The notes under the pieces are model-generated. The model was not told the origin of the DNA and did no database searches. It was given only the letters and a program-made list of their open reading frames with translations. DNA of 64,000 nucleotides from Silene noctiflora (taxonomy: Eukaryota > Streptophyta > Magnoliopsida > Caryophyllales > Caryophyllaceae). This document shows positions 1-20,000 of the stretch, piece by piece. Positions within the stretch are counted from its first letter, which is position 1. Every line of letters starts with the position of its first letter. Both the position numbers and the translations under genes were made by a program. Where the stretch lies: the NCBI GenBank assembly GCA_009801015.1, contig VHZZ01000002.1, positions 706,698-770,697 of the forward strand. The letters are read 5' to 3'.

Positions 1-268
1 AAATTTTTGAATAATGCGATAATATATTACTGTAGATAATAATTTGACACATATTTAGTATTTATTATTAGTTTCGTGACAAAAAAATTCATTTAAAAAA
101 AAATCACACCTTAACTTAATTCTCTTTAATTAGTTTTCCATTTCAAATTTTTTGTTTCGTATTAAAATACAAAAGAGAGAAATATTAAATATTTATGATG
201 TGCAAATTTAATACACTAAAAAAAATAAAATTGCTATATTCCGCGCAATGACGCGGGATCTGTACTAG
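1..268 (+). mobile_element. Helitron-like 3' end (element cut by window start)
   Basis: The stretch ends with a GC-rich hairpin (CCGCG at 241-245 pairing with CGCGG at 252-256), then a short spacer and CTAG at 265-268 followed by T. This is the layout of a Helitron 3' terminus (hairpin, then CTRR, inserted 5' of T). The AT-rich body upstream shares patches with the copies at 13143-13640 and 49500-50048, such as the TTAGTTTTCCATTTCA patch. No Rep/helicase coding is visible, so it would be non-autonomous. Its 5' end lies outside the window. Confidence 0.5.
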
Positions 269-767
269 TTTACTCTCAATTGATTAGTATTTGTGACAAA
301 AGTCAACATAAAAAATTCTACGGTTAGAGAAGTATAAGTGTATAACTATACTTATGAAAATACTTTTCATGTTTTTTTAAATGCCTTTTTACGACAAGTG
401 TATAACGATATTGTGAAATGAGTTGTTATTTTACAAAATTATAATTATAAAAATACTTCTCATATTCTTTAAATGCAGTCTTACAATAAAATAAAATATA
501 ATCGTCTTTACATGAGATTTATCAAATGTTTTATGAGATTTATAAAACATTCATTTTCATAAAATTATTTCACTTGTATTTTATGACTCATTATTGGCAT
601 GACCCTACAATTTGAAAAATCGAGCAAATATTTATTGAAAATCAGTAAAAGCATTAGTATTAATGATTGGATGGAATATGTTTCGCACTATTTAATATTT
701 TTTATGGACAAGAAAATTAAATCAAATTATAAATCTGATATAAAAAAAATCGATGTGTTAGCTTAAT

Positions 768-830
768 TGATAAAGTTAATGAAAAATTGTAATTCGTGTT
801 TGAAATATGGGTTTCGATCCCATCGACAAA
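768..830 (+). repeat. SINE-like tRNA-derived remnant
   Basis: TTAGCTTAATTGATAAAG resembles a polymerase III box A, and GGGTTTCGATCCC at 809-821 resembles box B about 35 bases later. No tRNA cloverleaf can be folded around them, so I read this as a decayed SINE head and not a tRNA gene. No target duplication was found. Confidence 0.3.
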
Positions 831-880
831 CCCACTAAACCTGAAATCTCTAAACTAAACTAATCGACCATTAATTTTAG

Positions 881-1045
881 GATAATAATAAATACAGCTC
901 AATGGGTTATATTTAAGAAACTAAAAAAAAAAAAATACTCAATACATGCATTAATTACATTGATTCACGTGTAATTTATTTTCTAATTTATAAATAAACG
1001 TCAAATTTGAAAGGGTATTTAATGCTATCATTACCCTTAATTTTA
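881..1045. repeat. dispersed AT-rich repeat, second copy at 53690-53860
   Basis: The segment opening ATAATAAATACAGC and running through a GTGTAATTTATTTTCTAATTT-like stretch recurs, diverged, at 53690-53860. Class unknown; no clear terminal repeats. The remainder of 269-1267 shows nothing else beyond the 3' flank of the kinase gene. Confidence 0.35.
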
Positions 1046-1267
1046 TGCTCAAGGTTTTCTTTCATTTCTCCGCAATTGAATAAAATACATTTTCAGGTTA
1101 ACCGATGCAACGAAAAGAAAAGAATGAGGGATTAATAATCAACATATAATGTCATTGTTCACTTTACAATTTTCCGTTTTACTTTCATACAAAGAGAAAA
1201 TTCCGAAAGAATTTCCTTAAATGGTATTACTTCCAAAGGTATAATTTGCGTAAGAGTAACAAATATT

Positions 1268-8676
<7,409 letters not shown>

Positions 8677-9231
8677 TTTCTTTTCTCTATGAAACATTCA
8701 CAAAAAAATAAAAATCAGTGATCACACTAGTTTATCAGGATCGCACCATTACCTATCGGAAAAAGTATCAAGAAACACACCAAAAACAACCTCATCTGTA
8801 AGTAGTCTGTAACTGCTTTGGTGAATCAATCCAATTTTGTTTTGCAAAAAGGAAAAATCCTACTCTCAAGTTACCTGCTTAAATCAAAATGGAAAAATAC
8901 TCAAGTAAGACCATTTTACATAAGCATTATCGTAAAACTACATGTTATACCTATTCTAACTGTCAAATTTTTAGTATGGGTAGACAGAGTATAGCCATTG
9001 CCTTATAGCAGCATACGCGTCTTTAAAATGGTTTTCTGGTATCTTAGTGTAAAATTGTTCTACCAATTGTCCAATTAATTGCAACTCTGGTATCTTAGTA
9101 TAAAATTGTTCTACCAATTAATGGCAAACCCCTGAAGTCTAGCTTCAAAAATGAAAAATCAAATTAGGAAAAGAAATTCACAAGAATTCTTCTACAAATA
9201 CTGTACCAAAAATAATACAGCCTATAATAGT

Positions 9232-9412
9232 TTCTTTTTTTTTTTTGGTGTACACCATCCGGTTTAATCCGGATTCGAGCCGGGTAAGACCACTAGGGCG
9301 GTAAAGTTCTCCCTCATGAGTTTCAACACTGCTGCGTTCCCAGGGGTCGAGCACGAAACCTCTGGTTAAGCTAGAACAACCCCTTGCCAATTGATCTAAG
9401 TGCTCATGGGTA
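9232..9412 (-). mobile_element. tRNA-derived SINE, antisense copy with target duplication
   Basis: On the minus strand the element begins near CATGAGCACTTAGATCAATT, a tRNA-like box A region. Box B follows in GTGCTCGACCCCTGG. It ends with an A tail, seen here as the T run 9235-9246. It is flanked by CCTATAATAGT at 9221-9231 and again at 9413-9423, the target-site duplication. A second copy at 42803-42980 is nearly identical over its whole length. It sits in the leader intron of the NDR kinase. Confidence 0.85.
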
Positions 9413-9589
9413 CCTATAATAGTAGAAAGGCTAATATCTATTCATCTATACAATGCACACAAACCCAATGCACCCGCGACAAAATTCGAGTTTTTACAAG
9501 TAAGCGTCCATTGCAAAGGGGCTATTTTTTGCTAAATATGCCATTGATCCTAGATAGATTATACTCAATCTTACTCAAAATTTAACACC

Positions 9590-9830
9590 GAAAATTTCCC
9601 TTTTCCATTTGATTGTATACGTTTTTCAAAATCAATAATCAATGGTTATGCGCTGGAATTAACAATCATAATTCCTACTTCCTCTATTCCATTTGATTAT
9701 ATACGTATTTCAAATTAATCATAAATCCTACTTTCCTTATTAGAATTCAACAGTATACGTTTTTCAAGTTCCCCTCGCATATTTTGAAAAACGTATACAA
9801 TCAAATGTACAGGTACTCCACTAGTAGGTA
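9590..9830. mobile_element. Stowaway-like MITE relics
   Basis: CATTTGATTGTATACGTTTT appears at about 9608, again diverged at about 9690 (ATTCCATTTGATTATATACG), and inverted near 9790 (AAAACGTATACAATCAAATG). TACTTCCTCTATTCC at 9674 is a Stowaway-type end. I read this as one or two overlapping foldback elements. Confidence 0.5.
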
Positions 9831-10571
9831 TTCTCATTTGTTTACCTTTGATCAAGAATACCGCACACAAGGAATATAAAAGGCAAACAAATGACTGAAA
9901 CGGAACGAGTATTTTTAACATAAGCTTAAAGCACAATGTTGGTCAAAACAAACTCAGATAAAAACAATAAGATCACGGAAAAACATTATACGATCTAACA
10001 TCGATCAACTCAAAAAAAATTAAACAATATAAATTCATCACATTGATCATGTAATATACAATTTGAACATATAATAACACAAAATCAACAAAAAAAAATG
10101 CAAAATGTATAAGAAAAAATGCAGAATTAAAACAAAATAAAAATACCGAGGGAAATTCGCAGACCGAAATTAAGAAGAAAATGCAATGCTGATCGTCGGT
10201 CCGCGAAAATTTCCAGAAAAAATCCAAAAAATAATATAAAATAAATAAAAAATTGAAGAAAAATGGAAGAATAATGAAGAAAGAAATGAGAAATGCGAAT
10301 AATTCGGAAGTATAATTCTAAAATAATGAGAATTGGGATGATGAATTTTGTGAAATGTGTGATTATTTTGGGGGGAAATTTAAGATCACTCTTCTATTAT
10401 TATTATTATATATAGTGCTCACATGGTCTTTATTTTCATATTTACTTCCATTTTTTAAAATATTTTTTTCTAATTTTTTTAATCATTTTTTTGTTGAAGA
10501 GGGTTATGTTTGACTTTCTTTTCGGTTATTTGTTTACCTATTTTATCTTTGTTGTTGAAGTTGACTTTCTG

Positions 10572-10783
10572 AGAGACTGTCTCTCAAAAAGTTTATTCAG
10601 AGACTACTTTACAATTTTAAGAAAAAGTGGTACTAAATGTAATAAAATAGGTACAAATCATGATTAAAGATAAAATAGGTACAAAATTACTATGTCACGA
10701 TGAACAACAAAAGGGTTACGAAATTCAAATAAAAGGGTACCGAAAACTCGTCTCTCAATAACTTATTGAAAGACCCGTCTGTC
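10572..10783. mobile_element. MITE-like foldback element
   Basis: GAGAGACTGTCTCTCAAAAA at the left faces a diverged inverse copy (CTCGTCTCTCAATAACTT) at the right. The interior is AT-rich and codes for nothing. Just beyond, 10900-10955 has a lone Stowaway-type end (ACAAATGATCGGGGCGGAAG). Confidence 0.4.
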
Positions 10784-10955
10784 CCAAATCTTAACAAAAA
10801 ATTTTATATGTAATTTGATCAACCATATGATTATTTTGATCCGCTTGTCATCCTGTTATGAAAAGGAGCACAAATGATCGTCTCGTCTCTTCTCTTCTTA
10901 GCCTTTGTGTCATAAAGAAAGGGAGACAAATGATCGGGGCGGAAGAAGTAGTATT

Positions 10956-13139
10956 TCTACTAATTATGAGGTTATAGTCATTCAGGCAGTGGTTGGAAAC
11001 GTAGGGTTGATTTTGTTTTCATAATTTCAGTTGTATAAAGTAAGATATCTTGATTCGGTTTTCAGAAACTTGCTTGAGATCGTGTGGATTTAGTTTTGGA
11101 TTTTAGTTTCTCAATGATGTTTGGAAAATCTGTGGGACTTAGAATTGTAATTAAGCGTGGCTGGTTTGGGTCAAGGAGGATCACATTTGTTATCCACCCT
11201 GATCTATTTGACAAGTCTATAATCGGAGGAACAAATAGTGATAAAATTGAAATGACTAGAGTGTGATAAAATTGAGAGTCCCAAATTCTAATTAGGTTGG
11301 AATTGGAAATGAACTAAGCTCAATTTTAAATCTAAATTCTAAAAGCTTGAAATGTCTCAATTATAACTATTTCCGATTATAGGTTTGTGAACACGTCGTC
11401 ATTAAAATTTAAACTGTTGGTTGAAATGGTTCAATATAGGAAAAATCTTAAGTAGATTTAGAATCAATTAGCATTAAAATTGCTCTTATAACTTTATTTA
11501 CACTAAGAAAAATCTACCATTTAAGTGTTATTGTTGTAATATAGGAAATCTCTTAGATAGACCAAGTCATTCTACCTTCATCCCAATTTGACTGTCTTCT
11601 CTCCCCTCAAAATTAATTAGAAAACTCTTGTCCACTTTCTAAATTTAGTAACTATTTACACTATAAATCACTCTGGTATTTTAGTAGTTTTTCTTAAATC
11701 CACCAAAATAGTTAGTAAGACAATATAAATTAGATGGAGGTAGTATTAGAATGTAAATCCCTTGTCAAATATCGTAGTAAATTTCCCGGATATTCTTATA
11801 TCTGGATGAGATTTCCCACAGCTGGCGCATTTATGCGCTTCTATCTACTAACTTTATCTAAATGAAGAGGATCTTATCCTGAGATAGAGCGTTGACTCCT
11901 AAAATGGAGGGTGTTATGTTATTATGAGATAAAAGCAAAAACAGGTAGAAAATCATCTGAAATCGTCTTAACCTTAAACTGGATTTTTTTTTTTTTTTTT
12001 TTTATGTTATGTGGTTCATTTATTGTTGGTTATTATAATAACCATATTGTTAGCTTGAAAGAGTCTTGAGCAAAGGGATTCGGATATGAGACCATCCCAA
12101 AATACAAAGGTAAAGCCATAAATATTTAAGTTACGAAAGAAATACTCATTTTGTTTCAATCATTGAAGAAAATTATAACAAATTGAGACGAAGATTTATC
12201 CAAACACAAATAGCAAGCTTTGCATTATGCGATCATTTGTTATGGATTTGAGTATGTGAAGGGTTTTTTAAAGGAAAATTTAATTCATATTTACGAGTTT
12301 TTTTTAGCAACCGTAAAATTGTAAATTATAATTCATATTTACGAGCTAAAGGGCCAAAGTGTGTAAAATCGCGATGAAATTCATTCGTGAGGGTGAAGTG
12401 ATTACACATTTACACACAACACGGTAGTATACTCAAACCTCTTCATCTTTCTGCAGGGGAGTTATAAAAGTAGCTTTAGTGTTGACAGATGACAGGTGTT
12501 ACTTAGTTTATCAGTATGACTTCACCAACTAAACTCGTTAATACAAGTATACAACTATGAAATACTTTGATTGGAAGCTATAAGTTATACAATGCTCATT
12601 CTCAACCTGGTAATATGAGAAGAAAATAAATAACATTTTACCTCCTGTCTGTGTGACTATAAACTTCATGACCACCCCACCAACGTCGACCACTAACTAA
12701 CAGTCCGACGCCGACAAACCTCATTACTCCTTTTTACCGCCCCCCTACTCGTACCAACCACCCTTCCATCAAACACATGTTCTACCCCACCACACCTGCG
12801 TCGCACATATTAATGGTTGGCTCACCACCCTTTGGGTCGATGCACCGTCTCTCCGCCAACCCACACACCTACCTGAACATCTAGCTGCGCTCACCCCTTA
12901 ATCACCATCAAAAATCAAAATCACCAAACAAAATCCTAACAAAACCCTAAAAAGTCTAAATTCAAATTAAGGGTAATAATTAAATAAATTTATTGGATTT
13001 GTGATGTTGACTTGGTAGGCATAAAGAAAATTAAGTTTAGTATATATGCAAATGTAAAATATATGTGCAGTAAAAAGTATCCTATAGCGACACGATCCAT
13101 TTTAAGTTTAAGACGGCTAAAATATATACCACTTGTAAT
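10956..13139. other. intergenic, no gene seen
   Basis: AT-rich sequence with short unsupported open frames. It holds a T homopolymer near 11985-12003. About 12655-12905 is unusually C-rich and G-poor on this strand (many CCACC, CCGCC and CAACC runs), which contrasts with its surroundings. No start codon with credible downstream coding could be linked to it. Confidence 0.5.
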
Positions 13140-13142
13140 ATA

Positions 13143-13640
13143 CTAGTATGAATTCCGTGCATGCATGCACGGTATATATAGATAATTTACTTTATAATAA
13201 TATATTATTTATAGATCTTAAATTGACACATAATTAATTTATCATATATTAATATGAAAATAAAAAATGAATTGAAAAAATAATCAAAAGAATTATAATG
13301 AAACTTTTTTTTACCACATATTCCGTACTAATAATTTCAATTTATAAATTTTTTTAATAGTTTTAATGAATTTTTTTTTCACGAAATTAATAAAATTAAT
13401 TCATAGTTTTTTTATACTAATTAAGTAAATGTTAAGTTTTTTTTATAGGAAACTAATAACATCAATTTATAGGTTTTTCACATACAATTTTTTAGATTTA
13501 TATACCAATTTTGTTTTATTATAATTAAATGAATATAATTTAGTTCAAAAAATAATATATTGAATAAAAGATTATATGATAATTAAAAATAAATCATTTA
13601 ATAAAAATAAAACCTTGTTTCCTTATTTAAGGAGATTCCT
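13143..13640 (-). mobile_element. Helitron-like non-autonomous element, minus orientation
   Basis: Read on the minus strand the 3' end is the perfect palindrome CCGTGCATGCATGCACGG (13172-13155), then AATTCATA and CTAG, ending at 13143 before T. The AT-rich body to the right matches 49500-50048 in inverse orientation, for example the CCACATATTCCG and TTATATACCAATTTTGTTTT regions. The 5' end is uncertain; similarity fades near 13610-13640. No coding capacity. Confidence 0.6.
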
Positions 13641-13942
13641 TTTGGAGGGAAAATGTTTGAGAATTTTTATTCTCTTAGTATTTAGGAGGATTTGTTTATA
13701 TACACAAGTGATATAATACTTGACCCGTTCTAAACGAAACACGGATAATGCCGTCTTAAACGAGAATTCGTGTTACAAAAATCCTTACCAACCAACCAGC
13801 ACAAATATGGAATGGTGTCAAACTCTAACCCACATTCAACAGTCTAAACCCGTCGCGCGCCTTTAATCGTTCTAAATCTTAATTGACTCCGTCGATATTT
13901 AGAAATCCGTCCAATTCTATTTTCCTTCTTCCGTACCCTAAT

Positions 13943-13950
13943 TTTCCCGC
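13943..13950 (+). promoter_or_regulatory. E2F-type site in the CSB-like gene leader
   Basis: TTTCCCGC matches the canonical plant E2F site and lies about 130 bases upstream of the CSB-like start codon, in a short GC-richer CpG-bearing stretch (GTCGCGCGCC at 13851). E2F control is known for many plant replication and repair genes. Binding here is inferred. I see no convincing TATA box for this gene. Confidence 0.4.
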
Positions 13951-14079
13951 GGATTTTCAGCGAAATCGATAATCTCAATCGACTTACGAAGCTAGGGTTT
14001 TTCGGCAATTCAATTCGAGGAGAAGTATTGATTTCTAGTGAATTGATGTTCAAGTTTAGTTGATTAATTGATTAATTCC

Positions 14080-17000
14080 ATGGAGGAAGGAGAAGAGGAC
14101 GCAATTTTGCTCAATAGTTTAGGGGTTACTTCTGCAAATCCTGAAGATATTGAAAGACACATATTAGATAAGGTTAATTCTTCTTTAATTCTTGTTTTTT
14201 TTTTGTCAAATTTGTGGAATTATCTATGATTCGTCGATTATTTGTATTCAAATGCGATTTGTTTTCGGAATTAGAGGGATGATATAACTGAAATTTAGGG
14301 TTTTAGTTGTTTGATTGTGAATTTGTAACTGATAGGAGTTCAAATTAGTCGTTGATTGATGTGTTTATTGTATGATAGTTTGTATCTAGTAATGTAATTG
14401 AAACTATGGACTAAATCGGGCCAATTATGTCGTAAATAACATGATTGATATAATGGAAAATTGATGTGAGTTATTGCATTTGTATATGTTGATGGTAATT
14501 TGGTTTTACGGAGAAACTATTGCGGAAAAGGTGGTATTTAGTTGAAATTGTAGATTATTGTGAGTGGTAACTGGTATGGGGGATTAACATTTAACTGAGC
14601 CGAGTTAGTCGAAGTTAAAGCTGTGAAGTGTTTATATTGCAGGCTAGGGATAATGTCGAAAGTAGTTTGCAAGGTGAGAGGAGAGTTGCAGAAGAAATAT
14701 GCAATGATTCATCGGAGAAACAACCTTCGTCTTCAGGCCAAGTAGAGTTGTTGCAGAAATTACGGGCGTTAGATGTGGAAATTGATGCTGTGGCATCTGC
14801 TGTTGAACAAGCAAAAAGTGTGCGTAGCAATGACGAGCTTGATTCTGAGAGTGGTGATGGTGAGAAGGATGATTTGGAGGAGACCATGGGAAATAATAAG
14901 ACTATTCCTAAGGATAATACCCTTCAGCATGCTTTGGCTGCTGATAGACTAAGGAGTCTTAAAAAGACGAGGGCTGAATTACGTAAAGAACTTTCGAGTG
15001 CGTGTAAAGATAGTAAAAGTGGCGGGGTCGAGGATAAGATATTGCGGTATCTGGTTAGGGAAGAATCGAAATTAAAGAGCAAACCCAAAGACGGGAAGGG
15101 TAAAGGCAAAGAGTCCAAAAGGCAAAAGAAGACGGTTTCATACAAAGAGGATGATGAATTTGATGCTGTTCTTAATGCAGCATCTGGAGGGTTTGTTGAA
15201 ACGGTGAGTTGATTAGTTTGTTGCCGTAGTGTTTATTGTTATTTTTTTTAAGTTTCAAGAAATCTAGTTATTAAACTACATGAAGCACATGGTGTCTAAC
15301 AACTTTGTGGCTTAGGAAAGGGATGAGCTTGTACGGAAAGGACTTTTGACACCTTTTCATAAGCTAAAGGGCTTTGAACGTAGTATACAACAACCAGAAA
15401 CGTCAGGCGCACAGGAGAATTTGAATGCCACAAATGATTTTGCCTCTGAGAGCGTTGCCAGAGTGGCACGCTCTTTGGCAGAGGCTGCACAAGCCCGCCC
15501 AACCACAAAGCTTCTAGGCCCTACGGATCTTCCAAAACTTGATGCACCGACTCATTCATTCAATAGACTAAAAAGACCGTTTAAGGTCTCTAGTACAAAA
15601 GATTTTGATGGGGAGAAGAGTAATGATTCAGAGAGAAAAAGAAGACCTTTGGCTGGAAAGAAATGGAGGAAGCGTATAGCTAAAGAGGATACTTTGGGAG
15701 TTGAACCTGGTATGTAAGTTTGTCTTTATTCGGCTTTCAGACTGCATGGATGTGACATCGAATATGGTCCTCATATATTGGTTCATAAAGGCTGTTGAGT
15801 TTGCTCTGGTAATGTACTTAAAGTTTATTTATTTATTTATTTTATTTGGCCATTTGGCCAAATGACTTGCTTAAAGAGATTTATGTCGTGATCATTTTAC
15901 GCTTCTGGCTTATTTCAGCAAGAATTTTGTCGTTATGGTGATTACACTGATTGAGGTCTAGGCTGTAGTCGGTAGACATACCATTTATTTATACTTCATA
16001 GACAACTCACACATGTTTTCTCGTAAATCTATATATTCTTGGGAGTCTGAGAGCACATGCATGATTGCCTGATTGGAAATGCCATCTCTTCACTACAGAG
16101 CATATTTCTTTCGTGACATCACCTGACTTGTACTTTACCAGAATCCCCTTTTCCGCGTAGATAAAAGCGGCAAGCCCTTATTCTGACAAAAGAGTGTAAA
16201 GGCATGGTGATCGTACTTACACTTTGGTGCATACTTGTTTGTTATTTATATTTTGTTCTGAATGTGACTATGCTATTCATCTACTGCTCCAGGATGCTCA
16301 AGGATTTCTTATAGTGTACATCATATCCAGTTATATCATGCTGTCTCTGTAAATTTTGATCATTAAGAGCAATGATTGTGAGATTTTTGCCACTTTGACT
16401 CTGCTAAGTGTGTTTCTTAAAAACCACTGAATATTTATGTTGTTATATTTCTTAAACGGCAGATAACACAGCTGATGAGCTCAGGTCGGAAACACAAGAT
16501 GTCATGGATGAAGATGGCAGCGAACCTGCTTCGGTGACACTTGAAGGTGGGCTGAATATTCCTGAAACCATGTTTAACAACCTCTTTGATTACCAAAAGG
16601 TTGGCGTCCAGTGGCTATGGGAACTTCATTGCCAAAGAGCTGGAGGGATTATTGGTGATGAAATGGGTCTTGGGAAGACTATTCAGGTGCTATCATTTCT
16701 TGGGTCATTGCATTTTAGTAATATGTACACACCAAGCATAGTTGTCTGCCCTGTTACGCTGTTACGGCAATGGAAGAGGGAAGCCCAAAAATGGTATCCT
16801 CGCTTTCATGTGGAGATTCTTCACGATTCTGCGGTGGATGGTACTAGGAAGAAAAAACAATCAGAATCCGATGAAAGTGATTTCAAAAGTGATGAGTCGT
16901 CCGATGGTGATAACGAAAGAGTTCTAACTTCTAAAAGTACAAAGAAGTGGGATGCCTTGATAAACAAGGTTTTAAAATCAGACTCTGGGTTGCTTATTAC

Positions 17001-20000
17001 AACATATGAGCAACTTCGTATACTTGGGGAGAAACTATTGGATATTGAATGGGGTTATGCCGTCCTTGATGAAGGTCATCGTATCAGGAACCCTAATGCA
17101 GAAGTCACTATTGTGTGCAAGCAGCTTCAGACAGTTCATCGTATCATAATGACTGGAGCTCCGATTCAGAACAAATTGTCCGAACTTTGGTCATTGTTTG
17201 ACTTTGTCTTCCCTGGAAAATTAGGCGTTCTGCCTGTATTTGAAGCAGAATTTGCAGTACCAATACAGGTTGGAGGCTATGCTAATGCTTCTCCCTTACA
17301 AGTATCCACGGCTTATAGGTATAATCTGTTGCTGTTTATGCCATTGTGGTTGTGCGTTCTTTCATGTTTTGAAATTGTGTGGGTTGTTGGTCTTCTTGAG
17401 TTTTTTTACTTGTGTATTTGAGTAGAGATATAGATATTGATATTAGTTGAGTTTCATATTGACAAGGGATTAAAATTTTTTAAGTTCTGGAGTAGCTAGA
17501 CTTTGGGTAGTTAGAAGTCCAGTTATGTGCAGATCTGACAAACAATTCACTTGGGTCGGATAAGGGCTTGGTGATTTCAGATATATTTGCATTCATATTG
17601 TGTTGGGGTCATCCCGGGTTTGGTATGTTGCGGGTGTGTTATTATGAGTCATTTCGGGGTTCAGGTCATTAAAATTTGAATCGAGTATGATCAAATCTGG
17701 TCAATTCAGATATGGGGACATATTTTGTTTGTGGATAGGGGACAATTCCGTCGGGTCAGTTCTGCCAAGTCTAGTTATGAACGACGTATATAAAATGTAT
17801 TGTGAAGTTCTTGTCTTCTCGTCACACAGGTGTGCAGTTGTTTTGCGTGATCTGATAATGCCTTACCTACTGCGACGTATGAAGGCCGATGTAAACGCAC
17901 ATCTTCCAAAGAAGACGGAGCATGTTCTTTTTTGCAGTCTAACGCCTGAACAGCGCTCGACTTATAGAGCTTTTCTAGCTAGTTCGGAGGTTGAGCAGAT
18001 TTTTGACGGTAGTAGAAACTCACTTTATGGTATTGATGTGATGCGTAAGATATGCAACCACCCGGACCTCCTGGAGAGAGAGCACTCTTCAAGTAATCCA
18101 GACTATGGTAATCCGGAACGGAGTGGTAAAATGAAACTTGTGTCTCAAGTGTTGAAGACGTGGAAAGAGCAGGGTCACCGAGTACTGCTATTCGCACAAA
18201 CTCAGCAAATGCTTGATATTCTAGAAAGTTTTCTTATTGCAAACGAGTATAGCTACAGGAGAATGGATGGTCACACTGCTGTTAAACATAGAATGGCACT
18301 GATTGATGAATTTAATAATTCGGATGATGTGTTTATCTTCATATTAACCACCAAAGTTGGGGGTTTGGGGACAAATCTAACTGGTGCAAATAGAGTTATC
18401 ATTTTTGACCCGGATTGGAATCCCTCAACGGACATGCAGGTCAGTTTCGCTACCTTAGTTGATACTCCCACTGTTATAGTTTTCGTATTCTGGTTTAGTC
18501 CATCTCCACCATAGTTTAGTACTTTAGGTTTCTTTTTTACTCACATTATGTGTGGTGGAGAATGACTGTGAGTCTCCTTAGCCCACTTGCATGCATTCAC
18601 ATAAAAATCTATCTAATAGCAAATGTAAACTATCCCGATAGTGATCTTCATTTTATCCCTTTGCTGAAGTACCTTGAGTTTGAGGCGTTTCATTATGGGT
18701 TTTGAATATCCTTCCATCTAAGAAGGGGGTACTTACTTCGATAGCCCTAATGAGGCTTTGGGCTAGTATTTTCCATGCTCAATGTTTTTTGGGATGAGCA
18801 AGAAGTTTTGGGATTAAGGATTTGTTTTGAATGTTGGTAACCAGGTTGTCTTACTATATAATGCTTGTGACAGGCCAGGGAACGTGCTTGGCGTATTGGT
18901 CAAAAACGTGATGTAACGGTATACAGATTAATTACTCGTGGAACGATAGAGGAAAAAGTGTATCATAGACAGATCTACAAACATTTTTTAACCAATAAGA
19001 TATTGAAGAACCCGCAGCAGCGAAGATTCTTTAAAGCCAGAGACTTGAAGGATTTGTTTATTCTCACCGATGAGGAACATGCTGGATCAACTGAAACTTC
19101 AAACATTTTTGGTCAATTATCTGAGCAAGTAAATGTTGTTGGCACTGAAAAAGATGACCAGCAAAACCAAAATTGCTCTTCCTCATCTGCACCACTTGCA
19201 AACGGCACCATTCGGGATGAAAATAATGGTTTGCTGCAGGGTTCCGATGATGAAGAAAGAGGTAATGATGAAACTGGCAAAGAAAAGGATGATGAAACAA
19301 ATTTCTTGAAGAATCTCTTTGATGCGCAAGGAATACATGTAAGATTTCCGAAACATTTGCTGTATTTTTTCTTCAGGTCTTATTTGTTGGCATATCAAAT
19401 CACCTCATGTATTGATGCGTCATAATCTCATATCACGAGACTGGCCCTTATTTCTGAGTAAATGGTGTGGTGATGCGCATTTAATGGATTACATGGGTTG
19501 GTCTCATATGATATTGACTGTTGATCTCCCATGTGATGGGTTTACATTAATATAATGTGAGACTAACCCAGTAAGCTAAAATACTTCTCTCTTTTACCCA
19601 CTAACCCTAAAAATTTCGCCTAAAGTCATAGCTACCCATTATATGGGCTGGTCTTTTGAAATTTAGCATGAGGCGGTCTAATATGAGAATTTGTGGTATA
19701 TTAAAAGGAGAGAGTCTTTTAGGAGTCAGAAGACTAATTGGTTGTCCTTGACTTTTGCCACCCCAGAGTGCCGTAAACCATGATGCTATAATGGACGCAC
19801 ATGATGAGGACAAAATAAGGCTGGACGAGCAAGCTTCCCAAGTCGCCCAAAGGGCGGCTGAAGCCCTTCGCCAGTCGCGAATGCTTAGAAGCAAAGAGAG
19901 CATTTCCATCCCAACCTGGACCGGGAAGTCCGGGGCCGCTGGTGCTCCATCATCTGTCCGTCAGAAGTTTGGGTCAACTGTGAACTCACAATTGGTTAAC

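Larger units (their letters stand above)
8677..10420 (-). promoter_or_regulatory. 5' leader with intron and promoter of the NDR kinase
   Basis: On the minus strand a TATA-like CTATATATAAT lies at 10415-10405. A leader exon can be read down to a donor at 10147 (CCCTCG then GTATTT). An acceptor at 8687 (TTTCATAG) is followed by a 10-base leader exon ending at the ATG at 8676. The leader intron is about 1.46 kb and holds a SINE and Stowaway-like sequence. Exon boundaries are inferred from splice consensus only; transcript data would settle them. Confidence 0.5.

Noticed and set aside
9250-9412. tRNA gene suggested by box A and box B
   Set aside because: No cloverleaf, an A tail and a target duplication; it is a SINE.
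14615-15145. Minus-strand open frames over CSB exon 2
   Set aside because: Shadows of the plus-strand coding exon, serine/leucine-rich antisense of acidic/lysine codons.
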